A DNA stretch of 64,000 nt from Dongia deserti (GCF_003574735.1 NZ_QORW01000002.1:248001-312000); one strand, 5' to 3'; shown: positions 44,311 through 53,665, counted from the stretch's first letter. Numbers and translations: made by a program. The notes: generated by a model from the letters alone, not told the origin.

Positions 44311-45201
44311 ATGAAGAGGGTGATCTTTACCGGCGGAAGCGGCAAGGCCGGCAAATATGTGTTGGACGTGCTGCTCGACTACGGCTATCAGGTCCTGAAC
44401 CTGGACATGAAGCCATTGGACAATCCCAGGGTCCGCACGCTGATCACCGATCTCACCGATTCGGGCCAGGTCTTCAATGCGCTCACCAGCTATACGGGCC
44501 TGCACGAGTTCGACCCGGATTTGCGCGCTCAGCCGATCGATGCCGTGATCCACTTCGCCGCCATCCCGCGCATCATGATTGCGCCGGATAACGAGCTCTA
44601 TCGCATCAACGTGATGAGCACGTACAACGTTCTCGAAGCAGCGGTGAAGCTCGGCATCAAGAAGATCGTTATCGCCTCCAGCGAGACGACCTATGGCGTC
44701 GTGTTCGCCGACACGCCGCGCGAACCCGATTATTTCCCGCTCGACGAGGAGTACGACGTCAATCCGATGGACAGCTACGCGCTCTCCAAGGTCGTCAACG
44801 AGAAGACCGCGCGCGGTTTCGCGCTGCGCACCAAGGCGGATATCTATGCCCTGCGCATCGGCAACGTGATCGAGCCGCACGAATACGCCTTGTTTCCGAA
44901 ATGGTTCCAGGATCCCGGCTTCCGCAAGAAGATCGCCTGGAGCTATATCGACGCGCGCGACCTGGGCGAACTGTGCCACCGCTGCATCGAGACCAATGGC
45001 CTCGGCTTCCAGATCTTCAATGCCTCCAGCGGCGACACATCCTCCGACCTGCCGACCAAGGAACTCCTGAAGCGCTTCTACCCGAACGTGCCGGTGAAGG
45101 CCGAGCTCGGCGAGTTCGAGACGTTGCTCTCCAACAGGAAGGCGCGCGAGAAGCTGGGTTTCGAGCAGAAGCACTTCTGGCGCAAGTACGTGAAGGCGTG
45201 A
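44311..45201 (+). CDS. NAD-dependent epimerase/dehydratase (extended SDR)
   Basis: The 296-residue protein has the Rossmann motif TGGSGKAG near residue 7, the HFAAIPR segment and the catalytic SSE---Y-------YALSK (Y about 152, K about 156). It resembles extended SDR sugar-nucleotide epimerases and uronate-dehydrogenase-like enzymes; the exact substrate cannot be told. GGAGG stands eight bases before the ATG. The gene is not in an obvious polysaccharide cluster. Confidence 0.85.
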   Translation: MKRVIFTGGSGKAGKYVLDVLLDYGYQVLNLDMKPLDNPRVRTLITDLTDSGQVFNALTSYTGLHEFDPDLRAQPIDAVIHFAAIPRIMIAPDNELYRINVMSTYNVLEAAVKLGIKKIVIASSETTYGVVFADTPREPDYFPLDEEYDVNPMDSYALSKVVNEKTARGFALRTKADIYALRIGNVIEPHEYALFPKWFQDPGFRKKIAWSYIDARDLGELCHRCIETNGLGFQIFNASSGDTSSDLPTKELLKRFYPNVPVKAELGEFETLLSNRKAREKLGFEQKHFWRKYVKA

Positions 45202-45274
45202 GGTAACGCGGAGCAGCTGGCCTAGCCGTCATGGTCGTGCCAAGCACGACCTTGACGGAGTGAGACGTCACGCG

Positions 45275-45652
45275 TCATCGAGGAATCGCTGCGCCGCAGG
45301 CGAGCGCGGGATCGCGACGAGCATTGGCCCAGTTGTGCGCCGTGACGAGCTGAGCGCAGTTGAGGAACTGCGCATCCAGCAGGACCGCGCCGTCGAGATC
45401 GGCCTCCTCCAGCACCGCCTTGAAGAGGTTCGCCGCGTCGAGCCGCGCCCGCGTCAGCCGCGCATCGCGGAGCATTGTGCCGCGCAGATCGGCGCCGCGC
45501 AGGTCGGCGGCGCCGAGATCCGCCGATGACAGATCGAGGCCGCGCAATTGCGCGCCGGCGAGGTCCGGCTTCGCCTCCGGGTGTTGCCGCCGCCATTCGT
45601 TCCACGCCGCCGCGCCGCTGCGCAGCAGCTGAACGTGCTCAGCATTGGCCAT
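45275..45652 (-). CDS. Pentapeptide-repeat protein (short)
   Basis: The 125-residue protein has a non-repeat N-terminus (HVQLLRSGAAAWNEWRRQHP) and then about twelve A(D/N)LxX pentapeptides (LSSADLGAADLRGADLRGT and onwards), expected to form a right-handed beta helix. The N-terminal RSGA-AWN-WR pattern recurs in many bacterial pentapeptide proteins. It has a good GGAGG site seven bases before the ATG. It overlaps the end of the longer pentapeptide gene by 14 bases, so the two are translationally coupled. Confidence 0.85.
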   Translation of the reverse strand: MANAEHVQLLRSGAAAWNEWRRQHPEAKPDLAGAQLRGLDLSSADLGAADLRGADLRGTMLRDARLTRARLDAANLFKAVLEEADLDGAVLLDAQFLNCAQLVTAHNWANARRDPALACGAAIPR

Positions 45653-46394
45653 CTCGGCCTCCATCGCAATCAGCCGGCAACCGGGTGCGATCATCCCGCA
45701 GCGCGGCATCGATCTCGGTGACCAGAATGCCGACGGCTCCCGAAAGATCGGCGCCCGACAGATCGGCCCCGTCCAGTTTCGCCACCCTCAGATAGGCCTC
45801 GCGCAAATCCGCATTGCGCAGCGATGCGCCGATCAGGACCGCGCCGCCCAGTCGGGCAGCGCGCAGATCGGCGCGATCCAGGCGCGCACCGCGCAGTGCG
45901 GCGCCGCGTAGATTGGCGCGCCGAAGATCCGCCCCGGTCAGGTCGGCGCCTTCAAGATTGGCTCCGCTGAGATCAGCCCCACAGAGCGAGGCGCCGGCGA
46001 GACCGGCTTCGACCAGCAGCGCGAATTCCATCTCCGCGTTGTCTAGCCTTGCCCCTGCCAAGTTCGCCTGATTCAGCTGTGCGCCACTGAGGCGCGCCAT
46101 CGAGAGATCGGCGTCCCGCAAACAGGCGCGGCGCATGCTGGCGCCACTCAAATTGGCACGCTGAAGATTGGCGCGGCTCCAGTCCGAGCCATCAAGCATG
46201 GCACGCGCCAGGCGCGCGCGCCTGACATCCGCGCCGATGAAGGCGAGGCCGGAGAGGTCATGTCCCCTGAGGTCGGCACGCTGGCCTTCGCGCCGCTCCG
46301 TCTCCAAATAGAGCCGATGCGCGGCCAGGATGTGCGTCAGCACGGTTCGCTGGTCACGAGGCTGATCCGGCGCTTCCCGTTGTTCCGACGGCAT
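45639..46394 (-). CDS. Pentapeptide-repeat protein (long)
   Basis: The protein has an N-terminal segment (TVLTHILAAHRLYLETERREG) and about thirty pentapeptide repeats such as GADLSGANLEGADLTGADL, giving a beta helix of seven or eight coils. A charged non-repeat tail closes it. ATG 46394 has AAGGGCGGG before it and gives 251 residues; an ATG at 46424 would give 261. Known relatives include DNA mimics that protect gyrase, but most are uncharacterised. It is coupled to the second, shorter repeat gene downstream. Confidence 0.85.
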   Translation of the reverse strand: MPSEQREAPDQPRDQRTVLTHILAAHRLYLETERREGQRADLRGHDLSGLAFIGADVRRARLARAMLDGSDWSRANLQRANLSGASMRRACLRDADLSMARLSGAQLNQANLAGARLDNAEMEFALLVEAGLAGASLCGADLSGANLEGADLTGADLRRANLRGAALRGARLDRADLRAARLGGAVLIGASLRNADLREAYLRVAKLDGADLSGADLSGAVGILVTEIDAALRDDRTRLPADCDGGRDGQC

Positions 46395-46556
46395 CCCGCC
46401 CTTAAGCTCTTTGCGTTCGACCATGGCGATATCTTAACGCGACCGCGACCCTGGCATTTCGCCGACATTCTGGCGGAACCATTGCACCTTGCACGGTGTC
46501 ATTTCAGGTATCACATTTCAATTAGGCGCGGCTTGGCATCCGACAAGGGACCGCCG

Positions 46557-48044
46557 ATGCGGCTTATCGCCAGCGCACGAACAAGAAGGCGGCTCGGCTG
46601 GCTGGTTGCCGGCACCGGCTTCGTATTGGCTGCGCTGAATGGCGCGCCGCCTGTGGCCCTGGCTCAGGAGGCATCCCCCGAAACATCCCAGCCCCGCCAG
46701 GCCCTCGTCATCGACATCGACGGCGCGATCGGTCCGGTCATTGCCGACTACATCGCGGAGCAGCTGGCGGAGGTCGATCCGGCCAGGACCGGCCTGGTGA
46801 TCCTGCGCGTGGACACTCCAGGCGGGCTCGACACGGCGATGCGCAAGATCATTCGCGCCGAGCTCGCGTCTACAGTGCCGGTCGCCGTCTACGTCGCGCC
46901 GGGTGGTGCGCGTGCCGCCAGTGCCGGAACCTACATTCTCTATGCCGCTTCCGTCGCGGCGATGGCGCCGGGCACCAATCTTGGCGCTGCGACGCCCATC
47001 ACCATCGGCGGCACGCCGGAGTTTCCCGAGGGCGAGCGCGACAAGCAGGAGCCCGACAAGGCAAAGCAGGAAGAAGAGAAAAAGCAGGAAGAAGAGAAGA
47101 AGAAAGACGAGTCCAAACCGGCAGAGTCCGACGAACCGCTCGACACCTCCACGCCGGAACGGCGCAAACTGGTCAACGATGCCGCCGCCTACATCCGCAG
47201 CCTGGCGCAGATGCATGGCCGCAATGCCGACTGGGCGGAATCTGCTGTGCGGGGCGCCGCCAGCCTGTCGGCCGATGAGGCGCTGAAGCTCAATGTGATC
47301 GACGTGGTCGCGGCGACCCTCCCAGAGCTCTTGCGCAAGATCGACGGGCGCGAGGTGCTGGTGAATGGCGAGAAGGAGAGATTGGCGACCGCCGATCTGG
47401 AAGTGGTAGAGAGCGAGCTCGACTGGCGCACACGGCTGCTGATGGTGATCACCGATCCGACCGTCGCCTATCTTCTGATGCTGGTCGGCATCTATGGGCT
47501 GATCTTCGAGTTCACCAATCCCGGCACCTACGTGCCAGGCGTCATCGGCGGCATCAGCATGCTGCTAGCGCTGTTCGCCTTCAGCGTGCTGCCGGTCGAC
47601 TATGCGGGGCTCGGCCTGATCCTGCTCGGCATCGCGCTGATGGTGGCCGAGGCCTTCGCTCCATCCTTCGGCATCCTGGGACTGGGCGGTGTCATCGCCT
47701 TTGCCATCGGCTCGGTCATCATGTTCAGGGCCGACGCCCCTGGCTTCGGCCTCCCCATTCCCATAGTGGTTGCCGGCAGCGTCGTGACTGGCGGCCTGAT
47801 GGTGCTGGTCCTGGCGATGCTGTTGCGCTCGCGCCGCTTTGCCGTCGTCACCGGCAAGGAGGCGCTGATCGGCACCCCCGGCGAAGTGGTCGAATGGACC
47901 GGCCGCAGCGGGCGGGTCCGGGTTCTGGGCGAGCTCTGGCTCGCGCAAGGCAACGAGGTGCTGAAGCCCGGCGATGCCATCGAGGTTCAGGGCCGTGAAG
48001 GCCTGCAGCTGACGGTCGCGCGCAAGGTCGGCCCTTTGCACTAA
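46557..48044 (+). CDS. NfeD-family membrane-bound serine protease
   Basis: The 495-residue protein starts at ATG 46557 with AAGGGA upstream. It has a signal peptide ending ALAQ (near residue 37), then a ClpP-class protease domain with catalytic Ser122 in GGARAASAGTYILYA and a candidate lysine base K204 in ERRKLVNDAAAYIRSLA. Four to five membrane helices (about 285-410) and an OB-fold NfeD domain (about 425-495) follow. Such proteases cleave the C-terminus of stomatin-like partners, and the slipin gene follows immediately. A highly charged insertion at 159-198, rich in Lys and Glu, separates catalytic Ser and Lys. Confidence 0.92.
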   Translation: MRLIASARTRRRLGWLVAGTGFVLAALNGAPPVALAQEASPETSQPRQALVIDIDGAIGPVIADYIAEQLAEVDPARTGLVILRVDTPGGLDTAMRKIIRAELASTVPVAVYVAPGGARAASAGTYILYAASVAAMAPGTNLGAATPITIGGTPEFPEGERDKQEPDKAKQEEEKKQEEEKKKDESKPAESDEPLDTSTPERRKLVNDAAAYIRSLAQMHGRNADWAESAVRGAASLSADEALKLNVIDVVAATLPELLRKIDGREVLVNGEKERLATADLEVVESELDWRTRLLMVITDPTVAYLLMLVGIYGLIFEFTNPGTYVPGVIGGISMLLALFAFSVLPVDYAGLGLILLGIALMVAEAFAPSFGILGLGGVIAFAIGSVIMFRADAPGFGLPIPIVVAGSVVTGGLMVLVLAMLLRSRRFAVVTGKEALIGTPGEVVEWTGRSGRVRVLGELWLAQGNEVLKPGDAIEVQGREGLQLTVARKVGPLH

Positions 48045-48061
48045 GGTCGGCCCATTGCACT
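48024..48061. repeat. 19-bp tandem duplication over the nfeD stop codon
   Basis: Two copies of AAGGTCGGCCCnTTGCACT lie head to tail at 48024-48042 and 48043-48061, with one mismatch (T versus A). The first contains the last codons of the NfeD gene; the stop TAA spans the junction. Confidence 0.9.
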
Positions 48062-48095
48062 AAGAGTCCAGACAGGCGAACCAAGGAGGCACGAC

Positions 48096-48863
48096 ATGCC
48101 CGTCACATTGGTAACCATCGCCACCGTTGTCATCCTGATCGCAGCAATCATCATCTCCGCGATCCGCATCTTTCGCGAGTACGAGCGCGGCGTCGTCTTC
48201 ACGCTCGGCCGCTACACCGGCACCAAGGGGCCTGGCCTGGTGCTGATCATCCCTGTCGTCCAGCAGGCCGTGCGTGTCGATCTCAGGACCATCGTCAATG
48301 ACGTGCCGCCGCAGGATGTGATCTCGCGCGACAACGTGTCGGTCAAGGTCAATGCGGTCATCTATTTCCGCGTGGTGGACGCGGAGAGGGCCATCATCCA
48401 GGTCGAGGACTTCATGGCGGCGACCAGCCAGCTGGCACAGACCACGTTGCGCTCGGTCCTCGGCAAGCACGAGCTCGATACCATGCTGTCCGAGCGCGAC
48501 AAGCTGAACGCTGACATCCAGGACGTGCTCGACAGGCAGACCGACGCCTGGGGCGTCAAGGTTTCCAATGTCGAGATCAAGCGGGTCGACATCGACGAGA
48601 GCATGATCCGCGCCATTGCCAAGCAGGCGGAGGCAGAGCGCATCCGCCGCGCCAAGATCATCAATGCCGAAGGCGAGCAGCAGGCGGCACAGAAGCTGGT
48701 CGATGCCGGCCGCATGCTCGCACCCGTGCCACAGGCAATGCAGCTGCGCTATCTCAGCGCCTTGCACGACATCGCCGGCGAGCGCAGCTCCACCATCGTC
48801 TTCCCGTTCCCAATCGACCTCGCCGAAACGCTCAACGCCTTCGTTAGGCCGCGTGCGGAGTAA
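48096..48863 (+). CDS. Slipin / stomatin-like SPFH-domain protein
   Basis: The 255-residue protein has one N-terminal hydrophobic helix (about 3-22), then an SPFH/band-7 domain: [39 protein letters not shown], and a helical C-terminus [19 protein letters not shown]. It should form membrane-bound oligomers that organise membrane microdomains or regulate channels. It pairs with the NfeD protease gene 51 bases upstream, a common arrangement. AGGAGG lies seven bases before the ATG. Confidence 0.95.
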   Translation: MPVTLVTIATVVILIAAIIISAIRIFREYERGVVFTLGRYTGTKGPGLVLIIPVVQQAVRVDLRTIVNDVPPQDVISRDNVSVKVNAVIYFRVVDAERAIIQVEDFMAATSQLAQTTLRSVLGKHELDTMLSERDKLNADIQDVLDRQTDAWGVKVSNVEIKRVDIDESMIRAIAKQAEAERIRRAKIINAEGEQQAAQKLVDAGRMLAPVPQAMQLRYLSALHDIAGERSSTIVFPFPIDLAETLNAFVRPRAE

Positions 48864-48873
48864 GAAGTCAGGT

Positions 48874-51423
48874 TCACAATATCAGCCGGTTCCAGCCGCC
48901 ATATTGTTCCTGGCTGCGAGTGCCGCGCGGCAGGCTGAGCGCCACAAGGGCAAGGCCGAGCACGACATCAGCAACAGTGCCGACCATGGTGCCGCCCTCC
49001 AGCAGGAACGGCGAGACGGCGACCCAGAGACCCAGCGGCACGTTCAGCAGCCGGACCAGGCGCATGAGTTCCGCCAAAGCCGTCACCGCGATGGTGACCA
49101 CCAGGCAGCCGACGACGTGATCGCTGAAATAGAGTGGCGGCGCGGTGCCGTGGGTCAGCGGAGTGGTCAGCAGGTAGGCCCCGATCGCCACGCTCACGAC
49201 CAGCGTCCAGGGATAGGTGACGCCACCCGAGATGAACTCGCGCGCCATCTTGCTATAGGGCAACACAACGCGCTGCAGCTCGTCCTTGCGTTCGGAGAAT
49301 CCCGCATCGCCCCTGAATAGGGTACGCCAGAACGGCCGCCCCACCCGCGTGCTGCGGATCAGGAACTGGATGGTCGCCAGCACCTCATCAACCGAATAGG
49401 GAATCAGAATCACGGTGACCACCGCCTGCAGCAGGCAGAGCGTGCAGAGGGCTCCGATCAGTGTCGGCTGGATGATGATGAACCCGACGCTCACCGCGCC
49501 CAAGGGCACGATCATCAGCCCGAACAGCAGCACCAGCCACGGCATGGTGCGCCAGCGCCGCTGGTCCCCGATGATGCCGGTCAGGATGTCGAGCATGTAG
49601 GCGAGCGCGCCGAGCCCGGCATCCGGAATGGGAAAGCCGCGCGACACGTCCGACGTGATCACCGCCTCCGTGCCATTGCGCTCCGGCGTGGTGCCGGGAA
49701 AGAACGGATCCCACATCGACGGAACATGGCCGAGCTGATAGGCGGCCAGATAGCGCGAAATGAAGAAGCCGATGAAAGCCAGCGAGACGATCGGCACGCG
49801 CTGCACATAGGAAGACGGCGAATAGGACCAGCCCAGAGGCAGGTCGCCGTCGGACCCGATCGCGACCCGATCCATGCCCGGTGTGGTCGCGACGATCACG
49901 GCGAAGGCGAACACCATCGCGCCGACCAGGCTGTCGAGCGAATAAGCGGCCGCATTCGTGGTCCAGAACACGAGTGGAGCCGTCATGATCCAGAGTCCGG
50001 TCGCCGCGACCGCCCACTGCGTCCAAGATGGCGTGCGTGCAAAGGCCTTGGCCGAGAGAATGCAGACGAGCAGGCCGCTCGCGATCTCGCTCCAGCCGAG
50101 GAAGTAGTCGCGCAGACTCGGATCCGGCAATGGCGTTCCCGCGGCCGGCGGCGCCGGCACGTTGGGATCGCCCGCGAACAGCCCCGTCGCAAACGGCGTC
50201 GCAATTAGCCAGGCCCCGAGCGCCACAGTGATGAGGTGAGCCCAGCGGGTCGCGGCGTGGCGCTGCTTGAGCGCCGCCTCGCCGCGTGCAACCAGTTCCG
50301 GCTCCTGTGCCTCGATGTGCTCCTCCGCGCGCTCGATCATGACATCCGCCGCCGCCACTGTGGAGGCATCCAGTTTGTTCGCCTTGTACCAACTTGGGGG
50401 ATGGTCCTTGAGACGCGCGATCATCGTGGGCAGGGTTGCCATCAGGTCGTGCTTCGGCTCCCAGCCGAGGTATTTGCGCGCGCGGCCGACATCGAGCTCG
50501 TAGTGATCCTCCGCGATTTCCATCATCCAAGGCTTGACGAACGGATCCTCCTGCATCACCTCGTCCTGCACCCAGGCGCCGGCCTGCGCCACCGGCCGCG
50601 GCAGCGAGAACGTGGGCCATGGCCGACCATGCACCAGGCGTCCCACTTCGCGCTGCAACTCCTCGTACGTCGGCCCGCGCTGCTCGCCGATCAGCAGCGT
50701 GATCTCCGCGGGCAGGCGATTGCGCCGGTCCACCACGCGCTCCAGCGCATCCACGAGATCCTCCAGATGCAGATAAGGCTGCCCGCTATCCGGCTCGCCC
50801 GCGAACAAGTAACTGGTGGGCCGCTGCTCGTAGATGCGCGCGATCTGCTGCGCCAGGAACGCGGCGCGGCAATCCTCCTGATAGACGCCGGCGAGACGCA
50901 GGATGACGGCGGAGATCTGCCCACGCTCCTGCCGCACGAGCTGCTCGGTCTTCGCCTTTGATTCGGGATAGGGCCATTTCGGCTCCAGCGGCCAATCCTC
51001 ATTCATCGGTTTGCCGCGCTCGACCGGCGCATGGACCAGCAAGGTGCTCGAGAACACGAACTGCTCGACCGTGAAACTGCGACGCAGTTCGCGCAGCAGC
51101 CGGCGCGTGCCCTCGACCGTCACCTGCTCGTATTTCGGACTCGGTTCGCCGCTGAGATCGTAATAGGCGGCGAGATGGATGACCGAAGCGATCCGCTTGC
51201 CGTATTTGCCGGCGATGTCGGTCATCGCTTTGCGGACGGCTTCATCCTTCGTCAGGTCGAGCCGGATGGTCTCGAACCCTGAACCCTCCGGCGCAGGGAA
51301 CAGGTCGAGGCCGACTACCTGGTAACGCGACTTGAGCCGCGCCGCGAGCGCGCGCCCGATGAAGCCGCTACTCCCGGTGATCAGCACGACGTCGGTAGGG
51401 GAGTTTGCTCGTTCGTCTGCCAC
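48874..51423 (-). CDS. Epimerase - multi-helix membrane fusion with SPW-type and VKOR-like regions
   Basis: From GTG 51423, with GAGG eight bases upstream, the 849-residue protein has an N-terminal extended SDR domain (about 1-320): ITGSSGFIG near 14-22 and catalytic YPESK near 150. Residues about 390-849 contain around a dozen hydrophobic segments. Two stretches carry W-x-G-x-W-L/I-x-T/A-P motifs (HLITVALGAWLIATPFATG and AATGLWIMTAPLVFW) like the SPW repeat. A middle section has GALCTLCLLQAVVTVIL, the CxxC-in-helix pattern of vitamin K epoxide reductase-like proteins. It may be a quinone- or thiol-linked redox membrane enzyme. The frame is open to 51510, but those residues precede the family start. 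Confidence 0.85.
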   Translation of the reverse strand: MADERANSPTDVVLITGSSGFIGRALAARLKSRYQVVGLDLFPAPEGSGFETIRLDLTKDEAVRKAMTDIAGKYGKRIASVIHLAAYYDLSGEPSPKYEQVTVEGTRRLLRELRRSFTVEQFVFSSTLLVHAPVERGKPMNEDWPLEPKWPYPESKAKTEQLVRQERGQISAVILRLAGVYQEDCRAAFLAQQIARIYEQRPTSYLFAGEPDSGQPYLHLEDLVDALERVVDRRNRLPAEITLLIGEQRGPTYEELQREVGRLVHGRPWPTFSLPRPVAQAGAWVQDEVMQEDPFVKPWMMEIAEDHYELDVGRARKYLGWEPKHDLMATLPTMIARLKDHPPSWYKANKLDASTVAAADVMIERAEEHIEAQEPELVARGEAALKQRHAATRWAHLITVALGAWLIATPFATGLFAGDPNVPAPPAAGTPLPDPSLRDYFLGWSEIASGLLVCILSAKAFARTPSWTQWAVAATGLWIMTAPLVFWTTNAAAYSLDSLVGAMVFAFAVIVATTPGMDRVAIGSDGDLPLGWSYSPSSYVQRVPIVSLAFIGFFISRYLAAYQLGHVPSMWDPFFPGTTPERNGTEAVITSDVSRGFPIPDAGLGALAYMLDILTGIIGDQRRWRTMPWLVLLFGLMIVPLGAVSVGFIIIQPTLIGALCTLCLLQAVVTVILIPYSVDEVLATIQFLIRSTRVGRPFWRTLFRGDAGFSERKDELQRVVLPYSKMAREFISGGVTYPWTLVVSVAIGAYLLTTPLTHGTAPPLYFSDHVVGCLVVTIAVTALAELMRLVRLLNVPLGLWVAVSPFLLEGGTMVGTVADVVLGLALVALSLPRGTRSQEQYGGWNRLIL

Positions 51424-51553
51424 GTCGCACCTCGCCCCGATTTGCCTTCCCCTGCCGGGGCGTCTGCATCGGACGAACAGGCCCACTCGCCCCCCGTTGC
51501 GAAGTGTCACGAGAAAACGCTGCGTAATGCGTAACGCATTACCGCAAAGATTT

Positions 51554-51568
51554 GTTCTTCATTTGTTC
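51554..51568 (+). promoter_or_regulatory. LexA (SOS) box upstream of the radical SAM gene
   Basis: GTTC (51554-51557), seven bases, GTTC (51565-51568): an exact match to the direct-repeat LexA operator known from alphaproteobacteria. It lies 24 bases before the ATG at 51593, where it would block transcription. Confidence 0.7.
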
Positions 51569-51592
51569 TCATGTTCGGAGCAGAATGAAGCC

Positions 51593-52738
51593 ATGGCGAA
51601 ATACGAACCAGAACCGGACCTAACCCTGGTCCCCGACCCGACTTTGCCGAACCAGCCCGTGAAGGGCCGCGGCGCCGTCAGCAACCGGCCCGGGCGCTAC
51701 GAGTTGGGCGAACGGCCGCTGGAGGATGATGGCTGGAGTCTGCCTGCCGCGCGGGTGGGCGGCGATCCTGATGGCGAGCCGCCACCCCTCGCCACCAAGG
51801 TCGCGTTCGATTCCAGCCGCACCATCATGGCGCACAACCAGTCGCCGGACGTGCCGTTCGACCGCTCGGTGAACACCTATCGCGGCTGCGAGCACGGTTG
51901 CGTTTATTGCTACGCGCGGCCGACCCATGCCTATCTTGGGCTCTCGCCAGGCCTCGATTTTGAAAGCCGCCTGTTCGCCAAGGCCGACGCGGCGAAGTTG
52001 CTGATCAAGGAACTGAAGAAGCCGGGCTACAAGCCGGACGTGCTGGCGCTCGGCGCCGTCACCGACGTCTATCAGCCGATCGAACGGCAGTATCGCATCA
52101 CGCGCGGCGTGCTGAAGGTGCTGAGCGACTTCAACCACCCGGTCGGCATCACCACCAAGAGCGCGCGCGTGCTGGACGATCTCGACATCATCGCCGACAT
52201 GGCGAAGCGACAGCTGATCATGGTCTCGATATCGGTCACCACGCTGGATCGCGCGCTCGCGCGCAAGCTGGAGCCGCGCGCCTCCACGCCGCCCAGACGG
52301 CTCGGCGCGATCAGGCAGCTGAGCGCGGCAGGCGTGCCGGTGGCGATCTCGGTCGCGCCGATCATTCCGGCGATCACGGATCACGAGATCGAATCCATCA
52401 TCGCCGCAGGCGCCGAGGCCGGCGCGCAATGGATAAACTGGACGCTGTTGCGCCTCCCGCTGGAGATCAAGGATCTGTTCGCCGAGTGGCTGGTCGCCCA
52501 TGCGCCGGGCAAGGCCAAGCACGCCATGAGCCTGATCAGCCAGTGCCATGGCGGCATCGCCTATCGCAGCGAGTGGGGCAAGCGCATGAAGGGCGAAGGC
52601 TCTTATGCCGACATGATCCGCCTCAGGGTGGAAGCGGCGGCGAAGCGGCACGGGCTCGACAAGCGCGAATATGACCTCGATTGCTCGCGCTTTGCAGTCC
52701 CGAAGGAGCCGGACCGGCAGTTCGACCTGTTCTGCTAG
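51593..52738 (+). CDS. PA0069-family radical SAM protein
   Basis: The 381-residue enzyme has the radical SAM cluster motif CEHGCVYCYARP (about 100-111), a variant CxxxCxxC, preceded by SVNTYRGCEHG, with KAFDSSRTIM-like sequence in front and a C-terminal LTK/GRP-type region. It is the group known as PA0069/Rv2578c and related to spore photoproduct lyase (SplB-like). The reaction is not established. A LexA box just upstream implies DNA-damage induction, consistent with a DNA-related role. Confidence 0.9.
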   Translation: MAKYEPEPDLTLVPDPTLPNQPVKGRGAVSNRPGRYELGERPLEDDGWSLPAARVGGDPDGEPPPLATKVAFDSSRTIMAHNQSPDVPFDRSVNTYRGCEHGCVYCYARPTHAYLGLSPGLDFESRLFAKADAAKLLIKELKKPGYKPDVLALGAVTDVYQPIERQYRITRGVLKVLSDFNHPVGITTKSARVLDDLDIIADMAKRQLIMVSISVTTLDRALARKLEPRASTPPRRLGAIRQLSAAGVPVAISVAPIIPAITDHEIESIIAAGAEAGAQWINWTLLRLPLEIKDLFAEWLVAHAPGKAKHAMSLISQCHGGIAYRSEWGKRMKGEGSYADMIRLRVEAAAKRHGLDKREYDLDCSRFAVPKEPDRQFDLFC

Positions 52739-52851
52739 CGGTCCGAAACATATAGGCGAGATGATCGCCGCAAGACATAATGAGCGGGCGATTGATGACA
52801 GATATTATTCGGGAGCCGGCCCCACCCTCCGGTTCCAATACGAGGTGGAAT

Positions 52852-53664
52852 ATGACCACCAAGGTCAAACGGCGCTTGACGTGCATTCTATGCGCGGATG
52901 TCAAGAGCTACACGCGTTTGATGGAGAGCGACGAGACCCGGACCATCGGGACGCTGCGCCAGTATCGTGCGGCGATGGATGCCCTGGTCGAACGGCACGA
53001 TGGGCGCACCATCAATACCTGGGGCGACGCAGTGATCGCAGAATTCGCCAGCGTGGTGGAAGCCGTGCAATGCGCCATCGAGGTGCAGCGCGAGCTGGCG
53101 GCGCGCAACCGCGAGCTACCGGAAGCGGAGCAGATGTGGTTCCGCATCGGCATCAATCTGGGCGACGTGATGGTGGAGAACGACGATCTCTATGGCGAGG
53201 GCGTCAACATCGCCGCGCGCCTGCAGGAGCTGGCGGAGCCCGGCGGCATCCTGATCTCCGGCTCGGTCCATGATCTGGTGCGCAACAAGCTCTCCGTCGG
53301 GTTCGACTATCTGGGGCAACAGCCGGTCAAGAACGTGTCGGAGCCCGTCACCAGCTACCGCATCGTGCTGGATGGCGACGCGCCACGCCCGATACCGAAA
53401 ACGGAAGGCGACACGCGACCGGAGACTCCATCGACCGCCACCCGGAGACCGAATGGAATCCCGGAAGGCACAGCGGCAAGGCTGTGGTCGCGCTTCCTCG
53501 ACCTGCCGGGCCGGGTCAAAATCGCGATCCTCCTCATCCCATTCCTCTTCCTCATCGACATGTTGGACGGGGGCGAGAGCCTCTGGTTCTATTGGCCGAT
53601 GGCCGGCCTGGGCTTTTACATCGTGCTGTGGATCAGCGTCCTCGGACACAAGAAGCGGCAGTAG
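52852..53664 (+). CDS. Class III adenylate/guanylate cyclase with C-terminal membrane helices
   Basis: From ATG 52852, with GAGGTGGA before it, the 270-residue protein begins directly with the cyclase domain (about 5-175): LTCILCADVKSYTRLM and NTWGDAVIAEF hold the metal aspartates, and EGVNIAARLQELAEP the Asn/Arg pair. A Pro/Thr-rich linker follows (about 185-215), then two hydrophobic helices (about 228-262). Most relatives continue instead into TPR or periplasmic-binding modules, so this is a short form tethered to the membrane by its C-terminus. The gene follows the radical SAM gene by 113 bases. Confidence 0.88.
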   Translation: MTTKVKRRLTCILCADVKSYTRLMESDETRTIGTLRQYRAAMDALVERHDGRTINTWGDAVIAEFASVVEAVQCAIEVQRELAARNRELPEAEQMWFRIGINLGDVMVENDDLYGEGVNIAARLQELAEPGGILISGSVHDLVRNKLSVGFDYLGQQPVKNVSEPVTSYRIVLDGDAPRPIPKTEGDTRPETPSTATRRPNGIPEGTAARLWSRFLDLPGRVKIAILLIPFLFLIDMLDGGESLWFYWPMAGLGFYIVLWISVLGHKKRQ

Positions 53665-53665
53665 C

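Noticed and set aside
45360-46071. Repetitive plus-strand frames rich in Arg/Ser/Ala, possible CRISPR-like periodicity
   Set aside because: The 15-base periodicity comes from pentapeptide codons on the minus strand; there are no conserved repeats with unique spacers.
48060-48767. 235-codon minus-strand frame
   Set aside because: Antisense to the slipin gene; Asp/His-rich composition typical of shadow frames.
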